Assembly: GCF_900114095.1 (NCBI RefSeq)
Contig: NZ_FORV01000006.1
Location: 62,001 to 126,000 of the forward strand
DNA length: 64,000 nucleotides
Source: Sphingomonas sp. NFR04
Lineage (GTDB): Bacteria > Pseudomonadota > Alphaproteobacteria > Sphingomonadales > Sphingomonadaceae
Reading direction: 5' to 3'
Part shown: in pieces, positions 16,826-25,910 of the stretch
How the letters are laid out: each line of letters begins with the position of its first letter
Position numbering within the stretch: position 1 is the stretch's first letter
Notes under the pieces: model-generated
What the model saw: only the letters and a program-made list of their open reading frames with translations
What the model was told of the DNA's origin: nothing
The model's database searches: none
Translations under genes and position numbers: made by a program

Positions 16826-19449
16826 CGGAGATCAGCCGGTCGGCGCTGTTCGGACGCCTAAACCCCACCGCCCTCAAGGCGATCGAGACCGCGACCGGCT
16901 TCTGCCGGATGCGCGGCAATCCTTATGTCGAGCTGGTCCACTGGCTGCACGTGCTGGTGCAGGATGCCGGCAACGATGTCGCCGCGATCCGCAGCGCCTT
17001 CGCGATTGACGATGCAAGGCTGGCGGGCGACCTTGCCGAGGCGCTGGACCGGCTGCCGCGCGGCGCCAGCGCGATCTCGGACTTCGCGCCGCAGATCGAG
17101 GAAACGATCGAGAAGGGCTGGCTGTTCGCCTCGCTGATGTTCGCCGCACCGCGCGTGCGCAGCGGGCACCTGCTGCTCGCCATGCTCAAGACGCCCACGT
17201 TGCGCGGGCTGCTTCACGCCACCTCGGCCGAATGGCGCAAGCTTTCCGCCGAGCGGCTGGGCGCCGACTTCGCCGACATCGTCCGCCATTCGACCGAGGC
17301 GGCGGGTGCCGAACCGGTGGTCGCTGCCGAGACGCCGGCCCCGGCCACGGGGGAAGGCGCACTGGCCCGCTATGCGGTCGACCTCACAGAGCGCGCCCGT
17401 GCCGGCGCGATCGACCGGATCGTCGGGCGCGATGCCGAGATCCGGCAGGCGATCGACATCCTGCTGCGCCGCCGCCAGAACAACCCGATCCTCACCGGCG
17501 AGGCGGGCGTGGGCAAGACCGCGATCGTTGAGGGGCTGGCGCGCCGCATCGCCGATGGCGACGTGCCGCCCGCGCTCGCCGAGGTGACCCTCCACGCGCT
17601 CGACATCGGGCTGCTCCAGGCCGGTGCCGGGGTGAAGGGCGAGTTCGAGAAAAGGCTGCGCGCGGTGATCGACGAGGTCGAGGCCTCGCCCAAGCCGATC
17701 ATCCTGTTCATCGACGAGGCGCACACGCTGATCGGCGCGGGCGGCCAGGCCGGCACCGGCGACGCCGCCAACCTGCTCAAGCCAGCGCTCGCCCGCGGGC
17801 AGCTGCGGACGATCGCCGCGACCACCTGGGCCGAGTATCGCCAGTATTTCGAAAAGGACCCGGCGCTCACCCGGCGCTTCCAGCCGATCGCGGTCGGCGA
17901 GCCCGATACCGAGACGGCGATCGCGATGCTGCGCTCGGTCAAGCCGCTGATGGAGGAACATCACCGCGTGGTGGTGCTCGACGAAGCGGTTGCGGCGGCG
18001 GTGCGGCTGTCGCAGCGCTACATTCCGGCGCGGCAGCTGCCCGACAAAGCGGTGAGCCTGCTAGACACGGCCAGCGCCCGCGTCGCGGTCTCCCAGCATG
18101 CCACGCCTGCGCCCGTCGAGGATGCGCGCCGCCGCATCGAATTGCTCGAGGTCGAGCTGGGCATCGCCGAGCGCGAGGCCGCCGGGCGCTATGCCGATGC
18201 CGGGCGGATCGCACCGCTCGAACAGGCGCTAACAGAGGCCCGCGCGACCTTCGCCGCGCTCGAGCAGCAATGGGCGGGCGAGCGCAGGGCGGTCGCCGCC
18301 GTTGCCGAGGCGCGTGCTGCGTTGGCGGGCGGGGACGATGCCTCGCTCGATGCTGCGCTCGCCGCCGCCGATGCCGCGCGCGGCGACCGGGCGATGGTGC
18401 ATGGCGAGGTGACCGAGGAGATGGTCGCCGCGGTGGTCGCCGATTGGACCGGCATCCCGGTCGGGCGGATGGTGCAGGACGAGCTCACCGCGGTCCTGGA
18501 GATGGAGACGCGGCTCCAGCGCCGCGTGATCGGGCAGGACCATGCGATGGCGGCGATCGCCCAGCGGCTGCGCACCAGCCGCGCGCGGCTCGACAATCCG
18601 GACAAGCCCGTCGGCGTCTTCCTGCTCTGCGGTCCCTCGGGCGTCGGCAAGACCGAGACCGCGCATGCGCTCGCCGAACTCCTCTATTCGGGCGACGACA
18701 GCCTGATCACGATCAACATGAGCGAGTTCCAGGAGTCGCACAGCGTCTCGACGCTGAAGGGCGCGCCCGCGGGCTATGTCGGCTATGGCCAGGGCGGGGT
18801 GCTCACCGAAGCGGTGCGGCGGCGGCCCTATTCGGTGGTGCTGCTCGACGAGATCGAGAAGGCGCATCCGGACGTCCACGAGATGTTCTTCCAAGTGTTC
18901 GACAAGGGCTATATGGAAGATGCCGAGGGCCGGTACATCGACTTCCGCAACACGCTGATCCTGCTCACCTCGAATGTCGGCACCGATCTGATCGCCAGCC
19001 TCTGCGAGGACGAGGAAACCGCGCCGGTGCCCGAGGCGCTCGCCGGGGCGCTGCGCCCGGCGCTGCTCCAGGTGTTCCCGCCGGCCTTGCTCGGCCGGTT
19101 GAGCGTGCTGCCCTATCTGCCGCTGTCGCCAGCGATGCTGCGGCAGATCGTCAGGCTCCAGCTCGATCGCATCGTCCGCCGGGTTGCGGAGCATCACGGC
19201 GCGATGCTGGTCGTGGCGCCGGCGACGATCGACTTGATCGTGTCGCGCTGCGAGGAAGTCGCCTCGGGCGGTCGCATGATCGACGCGATCCTCACCAACA
19301 CGCTGCTCCCCGATCTCTCGCTGGGGCTGATCGAGCGGCAGATCGCGGGGGCGGCGGTGACGGCGATCCATGTCGGCGTCGATGGCGACGGCTTCACCTA
19401 CCGTTTCGACGGCGCGGCGGCCGAAGCCCCCGCGCTGGCGGCCGAATGA
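16822..19449 (+). CDS. tssH: T6SS sheath-recycling AAA+ ATPase ClpV (TssH)
   Basis: An 875-aa ClpV. A Clp-N domain (about 10-150) is followed by AAA module 1 with Walker A GEAGVGKT at 226-233 and Walker B ILFIDEAH at 294-301. A coiled-coil middle domain comes next, then AAA module 2 with Walker A GPSGVGKT at 604-611 and LLDE at 674-677, and a C-terminal D2-small domain. ClpV disassembles contracted TssB/TssC sheath for reuse. The start is GTG at 16822, overlapping the tssG stop (GTGA), with AAGGAGA at 16807-16813. N-terminal HWLHVLVQ and FAAPRVRSGHLLLAML match ClpV rather than ClpB. Confidence 0.96.
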   Translation: MTEISRSALFGRLNPTALKAIETATGFCRMRGNPYVELVHWLHVLVQDAGNDVAAIRSAFAIDDARLAGDLAEALDRLPRGASAISDFAPQIEETIEKGWLFASLMFAAPRVRSGHLLLAMLKTPTLRGLLHATSAEWRKLSAERLGADFADIVRHSTEAAGAEPVVAAETPAPATGEGALARYAVDLTERARAGAIDRIVGRDAEIRQAIDILLRRRQNNPILTGEAGVGKTAIVEGLARRIADGDVPPALAEVTLHALDIGLLQAGAGVKGEFEKRLRAVIDEVEASPKPIILFIDEAHTLIGAGGQAGTGDAANLLKPALARGQLRTIAATTWAEYRQYFEKDPALTRRFQPIAVGEPDTETAIAMLRSVKPLMEEHHRVVVLDEAVAAAVRLSQRYIPARQLPDKAVSLLDTASARVAVSQHATPAPVEDARRRIELLEVELGIAEREAAGRYADAGRIAPLEQALTEARATFAALEQQWAGERRAVAAVAEARAALAGGDDASLDAALAAADAARGDRAMVHGEVTEEMVAAVVADWTGIPVGRMVQDELTAVLEMETRLQRRVIGQDHAMAAIAQRLRTSRARLDNPDKPVGVFLLCGPSGVGKTETAHALAELLYSGDDSLITINMSEFQESHSVSTLKGAPAGYVGYGQGGVLTEAVRRRPYSVVLLDEIEKAHPDVHEMFFQVFDKGYMEDAEGRYIDFRNTLILLTSNVGTDLIASLCEDEETAPVPEALAGALRPALLQVFPPALLGRLSVLPYLPLSPAMLRQIVRLQLDRIVRRVAEHHGAMLVVAPATIDLIVSRCEEVASGGRMIDAILTNTLLPDLSLGLIERQIAGAAVTAIHVGVDGDGFTYRFDGAAAEAPALAAE

Positions 19450-21137
19450 GTAGCGAGGCGATGCCCGACAAAGACCAGCCCGGCGACGGCCGCACCGTCG
19501 TCGCGATCGAGCCCAGCGCGGGCGGCTCGCTGCCGGGCGGCGGCGGTGGCGCCCGTCGCGGTGCCAGCCTCGCGCCCGGGGACGTGCTCAACGGCATCTA
19601 CCGGGTCGATCGCTTCATCGCGCGCGGCGGCATGGGCGAGGTGTTCGAGGGCATCAACGTCGAGAGCGATGAGCGCGTCGCGATCAAGGCGATCCGCAGC
19701 CACTTGGCGCAGGAAGACAAGATCATCGCGATGTTCCGCAAGGAAGCGCGTGTGCTCACCCAGATCGCGCATCCGGCGATCGTGCAGTACCGCGTGCTGG
19801 CCCGCGATCCGACGCTCGACCTCTACTATATCGTCACCGACTTCATCGACGGCGAGCCGCTGTCGACGCATCTCGGCGGCGTGCACCCCGCGGCGGCCGC
19901 GATCGCGACGCTGGCGCGGCGGCTCGCGGCGGGGCTGCAGGCCGCGCACGAGCACGGCGCCGTCCACCGCGACATGTCGCCGGACAATGTGCTGCTGCCC
20001 GGCGGCGCGATCGCGCGGGCGAAGATCATCGATTTCGGGATCGCCAAGAGCCTCGACATCGGCGGCGAGACCGTCGTCGGCGACGGCTTTGCCGGCAAGC
20101 TCGGCTATGTCGCGCCCGAGCAGTTCGGCGACTATGGTCGCGAGGTCGGCCCCTGGACCGACGTGTACAGCACCGCGCTGGTGCTGCTCGCCTTCGCGCG
20201 CGGCAAGGCGCCGGCGATGGGCAACACCCTGGCCGACGCCGTCGAGCGCCGCCGCCAGCTGCCCGACTGGGACGGGGTGCCGCCGACCCTGGTGCCGCTG
20301 TTCCGCAAGATGCTCGCGCCGAACCCCGCCGAGCGGATCCGCTCGATGGCGGAGGTGCTGGCGTTCCTCGACACGCTCGTGCTGCCGGAGGAGGATGCGG
20401 CCGGAGCCTCGCCCGTACCCGCCCCGGCGCCCGCTGCGCCGCCTGCACCGGAGACCGTGTTCGCGCCCGCCGTCGCGGTCGCCCAGAAGCGACCGGCCGC
20501 CGCTCCCAAACCCGCACCTGCGACGAAGCGGGGGCGGGGCAAGGCGACATGGGCACTCGCGGCGCTGCCGATCGCCGGGGGCGCATGGTGGCTGGTCGCC
20601 GCGCCCGCCTCGCATCCGCCCGCTGCCCCGCCGCCACCAAAGGCGGTGGCGCGCATCGCCACCCAGGCGCCTGCCGTTCCGCGTCCCGCGCCGGCGGGAT
20701 CGCCAGGCCCCAGCGTGAAAACGGCGGCGCCTGCCACCGTGGTCGCTCCGCTGCCGGTGCCCACAGCGACGCCAACCCCGGCGCCGACCCCTGCCGCGCT
20801 CCCGGCCGCCAAGCCGTCGCCCGAGGCGCCACCGGCAGAGGCACTCGCGCGCAAGCCCGCCGAGGATGCGGAGGGCAAGCTCGTCGACCTGCAGAAGCTC
20901 GAACGCAGCCATCATTGGCAGAGCAGCGGGGTGGGCGCCTGCTATCGCTATACGGGCGACTGGAAGCTGATCGGCTATACCAGCAAGGCGGCCTGCGCGC
21001 TGACGGTGTTCTTCAACCAGTGCCAGGTGAAGAACGGCCTTTTCGACAAGACCGCGCTGCGCCGCAACGGCGCGCGGATCGAGGAACTGCGCGGGCGGCA
21101 GTGGCAAGCGCTCTATGCCGATCGCCGCTGCGGCTGA
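19446..21137 (+). CDS. ppkA: T6SS serine/threonine protein kinase PpkA with C-terminal extracytoplasmic domain
   Basis: A 563-aa kinase. The cytoplasmic Hanks-type domain (about 48-310) has the Gly loop ARGGMGEV, K81, E100, H174-R175-D176, N181 and the DFG at 196-198, so it should be active. A Pro/Ala/Glu-rich juxtamembrane stretch leads to one membrane helix at about 367-386, then a long Pro/Ala linker (about 390-475) and a compact C-terminal domain of about 80 residues with four Cys. PpkA phosphorylates Fha to license T6SS assembly. The C-terminal domain lies on the periplasmic side and is not the von Willebrand-type domain of Pseudomonas PpkA; it may be the signal receiver. The start overlaps the tssH stop (ATGA). 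Confidence 0.9.
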   Translation: MSSEAMPDKDQPGDGRTVVAIEPSAGGSLPGGGGGARRGASLAPGDVLNGIYRVDRFIARGGMGEVFEGINVESDERVAIKAIRSHLAQEDKIIAMFRKEARVLTQIAHPAIVQYRVLARDPTLDLYYIVTDFIDGEPLSTHLGGVHPAAAAIATLARRLAAGLQAAHEHGAVHRDMSPDNVLLPGGAIARAKIIDFGIAKSLDIGGETVVGDGFAGKLGYVAPEQFGDYGREVGPWTDVYSTALVLLAFARGKAPAMGNTLADAVERRRQLPDWDGVPPTLVPLFRKMLAPNPAERIRSMAEVLAFLDTLVLPEEDAAGASPVPAPAPAAPPAPETVFAPAVAVAQKRPAAAPKPAPATKRGRGKATWALAALPIAGGAWWLVAAPASHPPAAPPPPKAVARIATQAPAVPRPAPAGSPGPSVKTAAPATVVAPLPVPTATPTPAPTPAALPAAKPSPEAPPAEALARKPAEDAEGKLVDLQKLERSHHWQSSGVGACYRYTGDWKLIGYTSKAACALTVFFNQCQVKNGLFDKTALRRNGARIEELRGRQWQALYADRRCG

Positions 21138-21294
21138 GCGCGCGCGATCGGCATAGAAGCTTACTCCGACATTTGACGCGTGCGCCACTCCGTGGTTGAA
21201 CCGCGCCCGCGCGGCCCCTAAGTCGCGCATGCGGCCTGTTACCGCTAACGCCCAGTTTCAGAATCATCCTCGTCGATCGGAGAGAGAGCTCATC

Positions 21295-22863
21295 ATGGCG
21301 CTGACCGGAGAATTGTTCATCGCATCGAAGCGCGTCGCCCGCGACGCCGGCTTCCGCGCCGTTGCCGCCGCCACCGGCAGCGAGATCGAACCCAGCTTCA
21401 GCACGGCGACGCTGGAAGATGTCGACGCCGCCTGCGCCGCCGCCGAGGCCGCGTTCCTGCCCTATTCGAGCCTGTCGCGCGAGGAGCGCGCCAAGTTCCT
21501 CGAAGCCATCGCCGAGGAAATCGAGGCGCTGGGCGACGAACTGATCGAGCGCGCGATGCAGGAAAGCGGCCTGCCCCAGGCCCGCCTCCAGGGCGAGCGC
21601 GGCCGCACCGCCGGCCAGCTGCGCCTGTTCGCCAAGGAACTGCGCCTGGGCGATTATCTCCGCGTCCGCATCGACCATGCGATCCCCGACCGCGCGCCGC
21701 TGCCCAAGCCGGAGCTGCGCCTGCGCATGGTGCCGCTGGGCCCAGTCGCGGTGTTCGGCGCATCGAACTTCCCGCTCGCCTTCTCGACCGCCGGCGGCGA
21801 CACCGCCTCGGCGCTCGCCGCCGGCTGCCCGGTGGTGGTGAAGGGCCATCCGGCGCACCCGGGCACGGCCGAGCTGGTAGCCAGCGCGATCACCCGCGCG
21901 GCGGAGAAGACCGGCATGCCGGAAGGCGTGTTCTCGATGGTCGCCGGCACGGCGAACGAGCTGGGCAGCGCGCTGGTCAGCGATCCGCGGATCAAGGCGG
22001 TGGGCTTCACCGGCTCGCGCGGCGGTGGCCTGGCGCTGGTCCGCATCGCGCAGAGCCGCCCGGTGCCGATCCCCGTCTATGCCGAGATGAGCAGCATCAA
22101 CCCCGTCTTCCTGCTGCCGGCGGCGCTGGAAGCCCGCGCCGAGGCGCTGGGCAAGGGCTATGTCGCCTCGGTGACGATGGGCGCGGGCCAGTTCTGCACC
22201 AACCCCGGCCTGGTGCTGGCGCTGGAAGGCCCGGCGCTGGAGCGTTTCCTTAGCGCCGCCAGCGAAGCGATGATGGGCGCGCCGGCGCAGGTGATGCTGA
22301 CGCCGAACATCCACAAGGCCTATGAGAGCGGCGTCGCCAAGCTCTCGGGCGTTTCGACCGTCCAGCAGATCGCGCAGGGCGTCGAAGCGCAGGGCCCGAC
22401 CTGTGGTCGCGGTGCGCTGTTCACGATGAAGGGTGCGGACTTCATCGCCGATCCGAGCCATGCCGAGGAAATCTTCGGCGCGACCTCGCTGCTGGTGCGC
22501 TGCGCCAGCGTCGAGGAGCTGAAGCAGGTGGTGTCGCTGATCGAGGGCCAGCTGACCACCACGCTGCACATGGACGACGCCGATATCGCCATCGCGCAGG
22601 AGCTGCTGCCGTCGCTGGAGCGCCTGGCCGGCCGCATCCTCGCCAATGGCTGGCCGACCGGCGTCGAAGTGACGGACGCGATGGTCCATGGGGGGCCGTT
22701 CCCGTCGACTTCGGACGGTCGCAGCACCTCGGTGGGCACGCTGGCGATCGACCGCTATCTGCGTCCGGTGTCGTACCAGGACCTGCCGGAAGCCTTGCTC
22801 CCGGCCGACGTGCGCGACGGTGCCGGCGTGCCGGCGCGCGTGGACGGCAAGCCGACCGTCTGA
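21295..22863 (+). CDS. Alpha-ketoglutaric semialdehyde dehydrogenase (2,5-dioxovalerate dehydrogenase)
   Basis: A 522-aa NAD(P)-dependent aldehyde dehydrogenase. Catalytic residues are N158, E264 and C301 (GQFCTNPG), with GFTGSRGGG at 237-245 for the cofactor. The sequence AEMSSINP around the catalytic Glu, in place of the usual ELGGKNP, is typical of the branch that oxidises 2,5-dioxopentanoate to 2-oxoglutarate in non-phosphorylating pentose, uronate and hydroxyproline catabolism. No other pathway gene is next to it. GGAGAG at 21279-21284 precedes the ATG at 21295, which I prefer over an in-frame earlier ATG lacking a site. Transcription probably ends at the hairpin at 22880. Confidence 0.88.
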   Translation: MALTGELFIASKRVARDAGFRAVAAATGSEIEPSFSTATLEDVDAACAAAEAAFLPYSSLSREERAKFLEAIAEEIEALGDELIERAMQESGLPQARLQGERGRTAGQLRLFAKELRLGDYLRVRIDHAIPDRAPLPKPELRLRMVPLGPVAVFGASNFPLAFSTAGGDTASALAAGCPVVVKGHPAHPGTAELVASAITRAAEKTGMPEGVFSMVAGTANELGSALVSDPRIKAVGFTGSRGGGLALVRIAQSRPVPIPVYAEMSSINPVFLLPAALEARAEALGKGYVASVTMGAGQFCTNPGLVLALEGPALERFLSAASEAMMGAPAQVMLTPNIHKAYESGVAKLSGVSTVQQIAQGVEAQGPTCGRGALFTMKGADFIADPSHAEEIFGATSLLVRCASVEELKQVVSLIEGQLTTTLHMDDADIAIAQELLPSLERLAGRILANGWPTGVEVTDAMVHGGPFPSTSDGRSTSVGTLAIDRYLRPVSYQDLPEALLPADVRDGAGVPARVDGKPTV

Positions 22864-22879
22864 CGGCTGTTCCTCTGAA

Positions 22880-22907
22880 CTCCCCCTCCCGCAAGCGGGA
22901 GGGGGAG
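22880..22907 (+). terminator. Perfect GC-rich hairpin after the aldehyde dehydrogenase gene
   Basis: Two 13-base arms (CTCCCCCTCCCGC and its exact complement) are separated only by AA, 16 bases after the stop. There is no U-run after it, so it may end transcription only inefficiently or protect the 3' end. Its arms resemble the C-rich/G-rich arms of the dispersed repeats elsewhere in the window, so it may be a solitary half of that repeat family. Confidence 0.55.
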
Positions 22908-23084
22908 TGGGTGGTCACCGGCGCAATGCGGGTCACCCTACTGCGGCCGCATATTACCGTATTTTGCATCCAAGATGCCGCGGGCGCCGCTCACCACCCT
23001 CCATTCTTCTATAATCCTCATGAGTATAGTCGGCGATCTTGCCAGATCGGCGGGGCGGCTGTGCGATGAGCGAGGGGGATTTGG

Positions 23085-23522
23085 ATGGTTGGTTCGGTGC
23101 GCAACGATATCGGTTCGTTCATCGCTACTGTCGGAGCCACGCGGGAGAAGCAGGCTGCAACGCCGGGGTTTCGCATCCCGGAAGACGCAAAGGTTATCCC
23201 GCTTTCTACCCTGAAGGCGACAACGCCACCGCAGTCGATCGTCGACGCAATGGCCACGTTTGGCAAGCTGGACGAACAGGCGCGCGCGTTCACGGGCATC
23301 GCCGACAACGATGTGTCGAAGGTATGGGGCAACATCGAAGTGGACGGCCGTGTCGTCGCACAGATCTACCAAAATGGTATCGTCGCGTCGGAGACGAAGT
23401 ACCAGCTACCCGACCCGGATATCCAGGATCCTGCCGGGCGCGCTGCGTCGATCATCAAGGCCTATGGCGGCAAGCTCGTGCTGCGCAAGGACATCAAGAA
23501 CCTGGTGCAGTTCCTCGGATAA
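23085..23522 (+). CDS. Orphan hypothetical protein, 145 aa
   Basis: A 145-aa protein I do not recognise. No signal peptide or membrane helix is visible. The sequence is mixed alpha/beta in character, with a repeated pattern of short hydrophobic strands in the second half (VWGNIEVDGRVVAQIYQNGIVASE) and a basic, hydrophobic end (KLVLRKDIKNLVQFLG). The ATG at 23085 follows the purine-rich GAGGGGGAT. Codon usage and base composition are somewhat less GC-rich than in neighbouring genes. It stands alone, flanked by a hairpin upstream and a paired palindromic repeat downstream, which suggests an accessory insertion. Confidence 0.6.
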   Translation: MVGSVRNDIGSFIATVGATREKQAATPGFRIPEDAKVIPLSTLKATTPPQSIVDAMATFGKLDEQARAFTGIADNDVSKVWGNIEVDGRVVAQIYQNGIVASETKYQLPDPDIQDPAGRAASIIKAYGGKLVLRKDIKNLVQFLG

Positions 23523-23552
23523 AATTCGGCAGTCGAGGGCCGCTAGGCGTTA

Positions 23553-23676
23553 TCCTTCCCCGCCAGGGGGAGGTGGCGCCGAAGGCGACGGAGGGGGAGG
23601 TTGGCGACCAATCCGCCGTCGCGCTCCTCCTCCTCCGTCAGGCTGCGCCTGACACCTCCCCCTGGCGGGGGAGATC
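23553..23676. repeat. Paired palindromic intergenic repeat, family A
   Basis: Two inverted units, each built from C-rich/G-rich arms (CCCCGCCAGGGGGAGG type) plus a small GCGCCGAAGGCG-type hairpin, face each other between two convergent genes. The same unit occurs at 28932-29070 and 33675-33805. This looks like a REP/BIME-type element and may also terminate transcription from both sides. Confidence 0.7.
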
Positions 23677-23684
23677 AATGGCCC

Positions 23685-25061
23685 TTAGAACTTCGCCTCG
23701 CCATAGACCCGGGTGATGTCCCCCTGCCAGTCGCCATGGTAGCGATCGAGCAGCACCTGCGCGGGCACCTTGCCGGTGCGCACGATCTCGCGCAGCGGAT
23801 CGAGGAAGCCGGATTCGTTGTCGCCCGAGCCGTTCAGCCGGGCGCGCGCCTTGAGCCCCGCGCCGGCGATCTCCAGCACCTCGCCAGCGATGTCCGCCAG
23901 CTTGCCGCCGCCGGGTAGGGGCGCATCCAGCGCCAGCTTGGGCACCGCGCTGCGCAGCGCCTCGCGGCCTTCCATCGACCAGCCCTTCACCAGATCCCAC
24001 GCCGCATCCAGCGCCCCCTGGTCGTAGAGCAGGCCCACCCACAAGGCCGGCAGCGCGCAGATGCGGCCCCAGCGGCCGCCATCGGCGCCGCGCATTTCGA
24101 GGAACTGCTTCATCCGCACTTCGGGGAAGGCGGTGGAGAGATGGTCGGCCCAATCGTCGATCGTCGGCAGCTCGCCGGGCACCACCGACAGCTCGCCCTT
24201 GAGGAAGTCGCGGAAGCTGAGGCCCGCCGCGTTGATATATTTGCCGTCGCGGTAGACGAAGTACATCGGCACATCGAGCGCATAATCGGCATAGCGCTCA
24301 TAGCCGAAGCCGTCCTCGAACACGAAGGGCAGCATACCGGTGCGCGCCGGATCGGTGTCCGACCAGATATGGCTGCGATAGGACAGGAAGCCGTTGGGCT
24401 TGCCCTCGGTGAAGGGCGAATTGGCGAACAAGGCGGTCGCGAGCGGCTGCAGCGCCAGGCCGACGCGGAACTTCTTCGCCATGTCGGCTTCGCTGGCATA
24501 GTCCAGGTTCACCTGGATCGTGCAGGTGCGCAGCATCATGTCGAGGCCCATCGTGCCGACGCGCGGCATATGGCGCAGCATGATCTCGTAGCGGCCCTTG
24601 GGCATGATCGGCAGCTCGGCGCGGGTCTTGTCCGGCCACATGCCCATGCCGAGGAAGCCGATGCCCAGCCGGTCGCCCACCGCCTTCACCTGCTTGAGGT
24701 GGCGGCCGGTTTCGGCGCAGGTGTCATGAAGGTTTTCCAGCGGCGCGCCCGAAAGCTCGAACTGGCCGGCGGGCTCCAGGCTGATCGCGCCGTCGGGGCC
24801 GGAGAGCGCGATGACATGCTCGCCCTCGTAGATCGGCTTCCAGCCGAATTCGGTGAGGCCGATCAGCAGCGCGTGGATGCCGCCGCGCTCTTCATAGCTC
24901 GGCGCGCGGTGGCTGCCGTCCATCCAGTAGACGAACTTTTCGTGCTCGGTGCCGATGCGCCAGCGCTCCGCCGGCTTCTCGCCCTTGGCGAAATATTCCA
25001 CCAGCTGGGCGCGATCCTCGATGACCGCCGCGGTCTTGGTCGAAACGGTCTTGGTGCTCAT
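23685..25061 (-). CDS. gshA: Glutamate-cysteine ligase (class II/plant-like family)
   Basis: A 458-aa ATP-dependent ligase that makes gamma-glutamylcysteine, the first step of glutathione synthesis. The family is the one shared by plants and alphaproteobacteria: RIGTEHEKFVYW near residues 35-46 provides the metal/glutamate site, followed by GEHVIALSGPDGAISLEPAGQFELSGAPL, the MPKGRYEIMLRHMPRVGTMGLDMML block and EMRGADGGRW near the end of the core. The ATG at 25061 is chosen over a longer open frame because homologues begin close to this point and TAAGGG lies upstream. Its product feeds glutathione synthetase (not in window). Confidence 0.93.
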   Translation of the reverse strand: MSTKTVSTKTAAVIEDRAQLVEYFAKGEKPAERWRIGTEHEKFVYWMDGSHRAPSYEERGGIHALLIGLTEFGWKPIYEGEHVIALSGPDGAISLEPAGQFELSGAPLENLHDTCAETGRHLKQVKAVGDRLGIGFLGMGMWPDKTRAELPIMPKGRYEIMLRHMPRVGTMGLDMMLRTCTIQVNLDYASEADMAKKFRVGLALQPLATALFANSPFTEGKPNGFLSYRSHIWSDTDPARTGMLPFVFEDGFGYERYADYALDVPMYFVYRDGKYINAAGLSFRDFLKGELSVVPGELPTIDDWADHLSTAFPEVRMKQFLEMRGADGGRWGRICALPALWVGLLYDQGALDAAWDLVKGWSMEGREALRSAVPKLALDAPLPGGGKLADIAGEVLEIAGAGLKARARLNGSGDNESGFLDPLREIVRTGKVPAQVLLDRYHGDWQGDITRVYGEAKF

Positions 25062-25119
25062 TTTCGCGCCCTTAGCGATGCCGACGAAACCACGCCAGCG
25101 GATTTTTGTACCGTTCGGT

Positions 25120-25860
25120 TTACCAGTCGCCCGCCGCACCCATCCACAGCGTGACGGCGGCGGCGGCGGCCGTCTCCGCGCGCAGGATGCGGGGGCCGAG
25201 CGCGATGCCGACCGCCTGTGGAACGGCGCGAATCGCTTCGCGTTCCTCGGCATCGAATCCGCCCTCGGGGCCGACGAGGATCGCGGCCGGGCCGGGACGC
25301 GCGCGCATCGCCTCCAGCGCCGGTACGCCGCCGGTCTCGTCGGCGAAGAACAGCGCGCGCTCCGCCGGCCAGTCGCAGAGCAGCGCGGGCAGCTTCACCG
25401 GCTCGACCAGCTCGGGCAGCGCGGTGCGGCCGCATTGCTCGGCCGCCTCGATCATGTGGCTGCGCAGGCGATCGAGGTTGAGCCGGTCGACCACGGTGCG
25501 GCGCGTGAGCACGGGCATCAGGCGGGCCACCCCGAGCTCGCAGGCCTTTTCCGCCACCCAGTCGATGCGCCCTTTCTTGATCGGCGCGGCGCAGAGCCAC
25601 AGGTCCGGCACCGCCTCGTGCGAGCGGAGCTGCTCGGTGATCTCCAGCGTCAGGTCGCGCTTGCCGACGTCGCGGGCGATGCCGAGCCATTCGCCGCTCG
25701 TGCCGTCGAACAGCTTCACCGCTTCGCCCGGCTTCATCCGCATCACCGAACCCAGGTAATGCGCCTGCGGGCCATCGATCCGGCGCAGGCCGGGTTCAAG
25801 CGGGCCTTCGACAAAGAGGCGGGGGGCGGATTGCGGCGGCCAGGCGGGGGTTGCGGGCAT
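25120..25860 (-). CDS. rsmE: 16S rRNA (uracil-1498-N3)-methyltransferase RsmE
   Basis: A 246-aa SPOUT methyltransferase that methylates U1498 of 16S rRNA. An N-terminal PUA-like domain (RLFVEGPLEPG, then HYLGSVMRMKPGEAVKLFDG) precedes the knotted domain with KKGRIDWVAEKACELGV, RSHMIEAAEQCGRTALPEL, ILVGPEGGFDAEE and the ALGPRILRAETAA motif that binds SAM. Length is normal. The ATG at 25860 has no strong ribosome binding site; an in-frame ATG at 25890 adds ten residues and is possible. gshA follows on the same strand after 58 bases. Confidence 0.94.
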   Translation of the reverse strand: MPATPAWPPQSAPRLFVEGPLEPGLRRIDGPQAHYLGSVMRMKPGEAVKLFDGTSGEWLGIARDVGKRDLTLEITEQLRSHEAVPDLWLCAAPIKKGRIDWVAEKACELGVARLMPVLTRRTVVDRLNLDRLRSHMIEAAEQCGRTALPELVEPVKLPALLCDWPAERALFFADETGGVPALEAMRARPGPAAILVGPEGGFDAEEREAIRAVPQAVGIALGPRILRAETAAAAAVTLWMGAAGDW

Positions 25861-25910
25861 GGTCGCTGCTGTAGCCGCGCCATGCCCCATTCGTCCATCC
25901 GGGCGCGGGG

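Noticed and set aside
18270..19445. N-terminal extension of ppkA antisense-free frame into tssH
   Set aside because: This is an out-of-frame reading of tssH; kinase homologues begin near 19446, which overlaps the tssH stop as ATGA.
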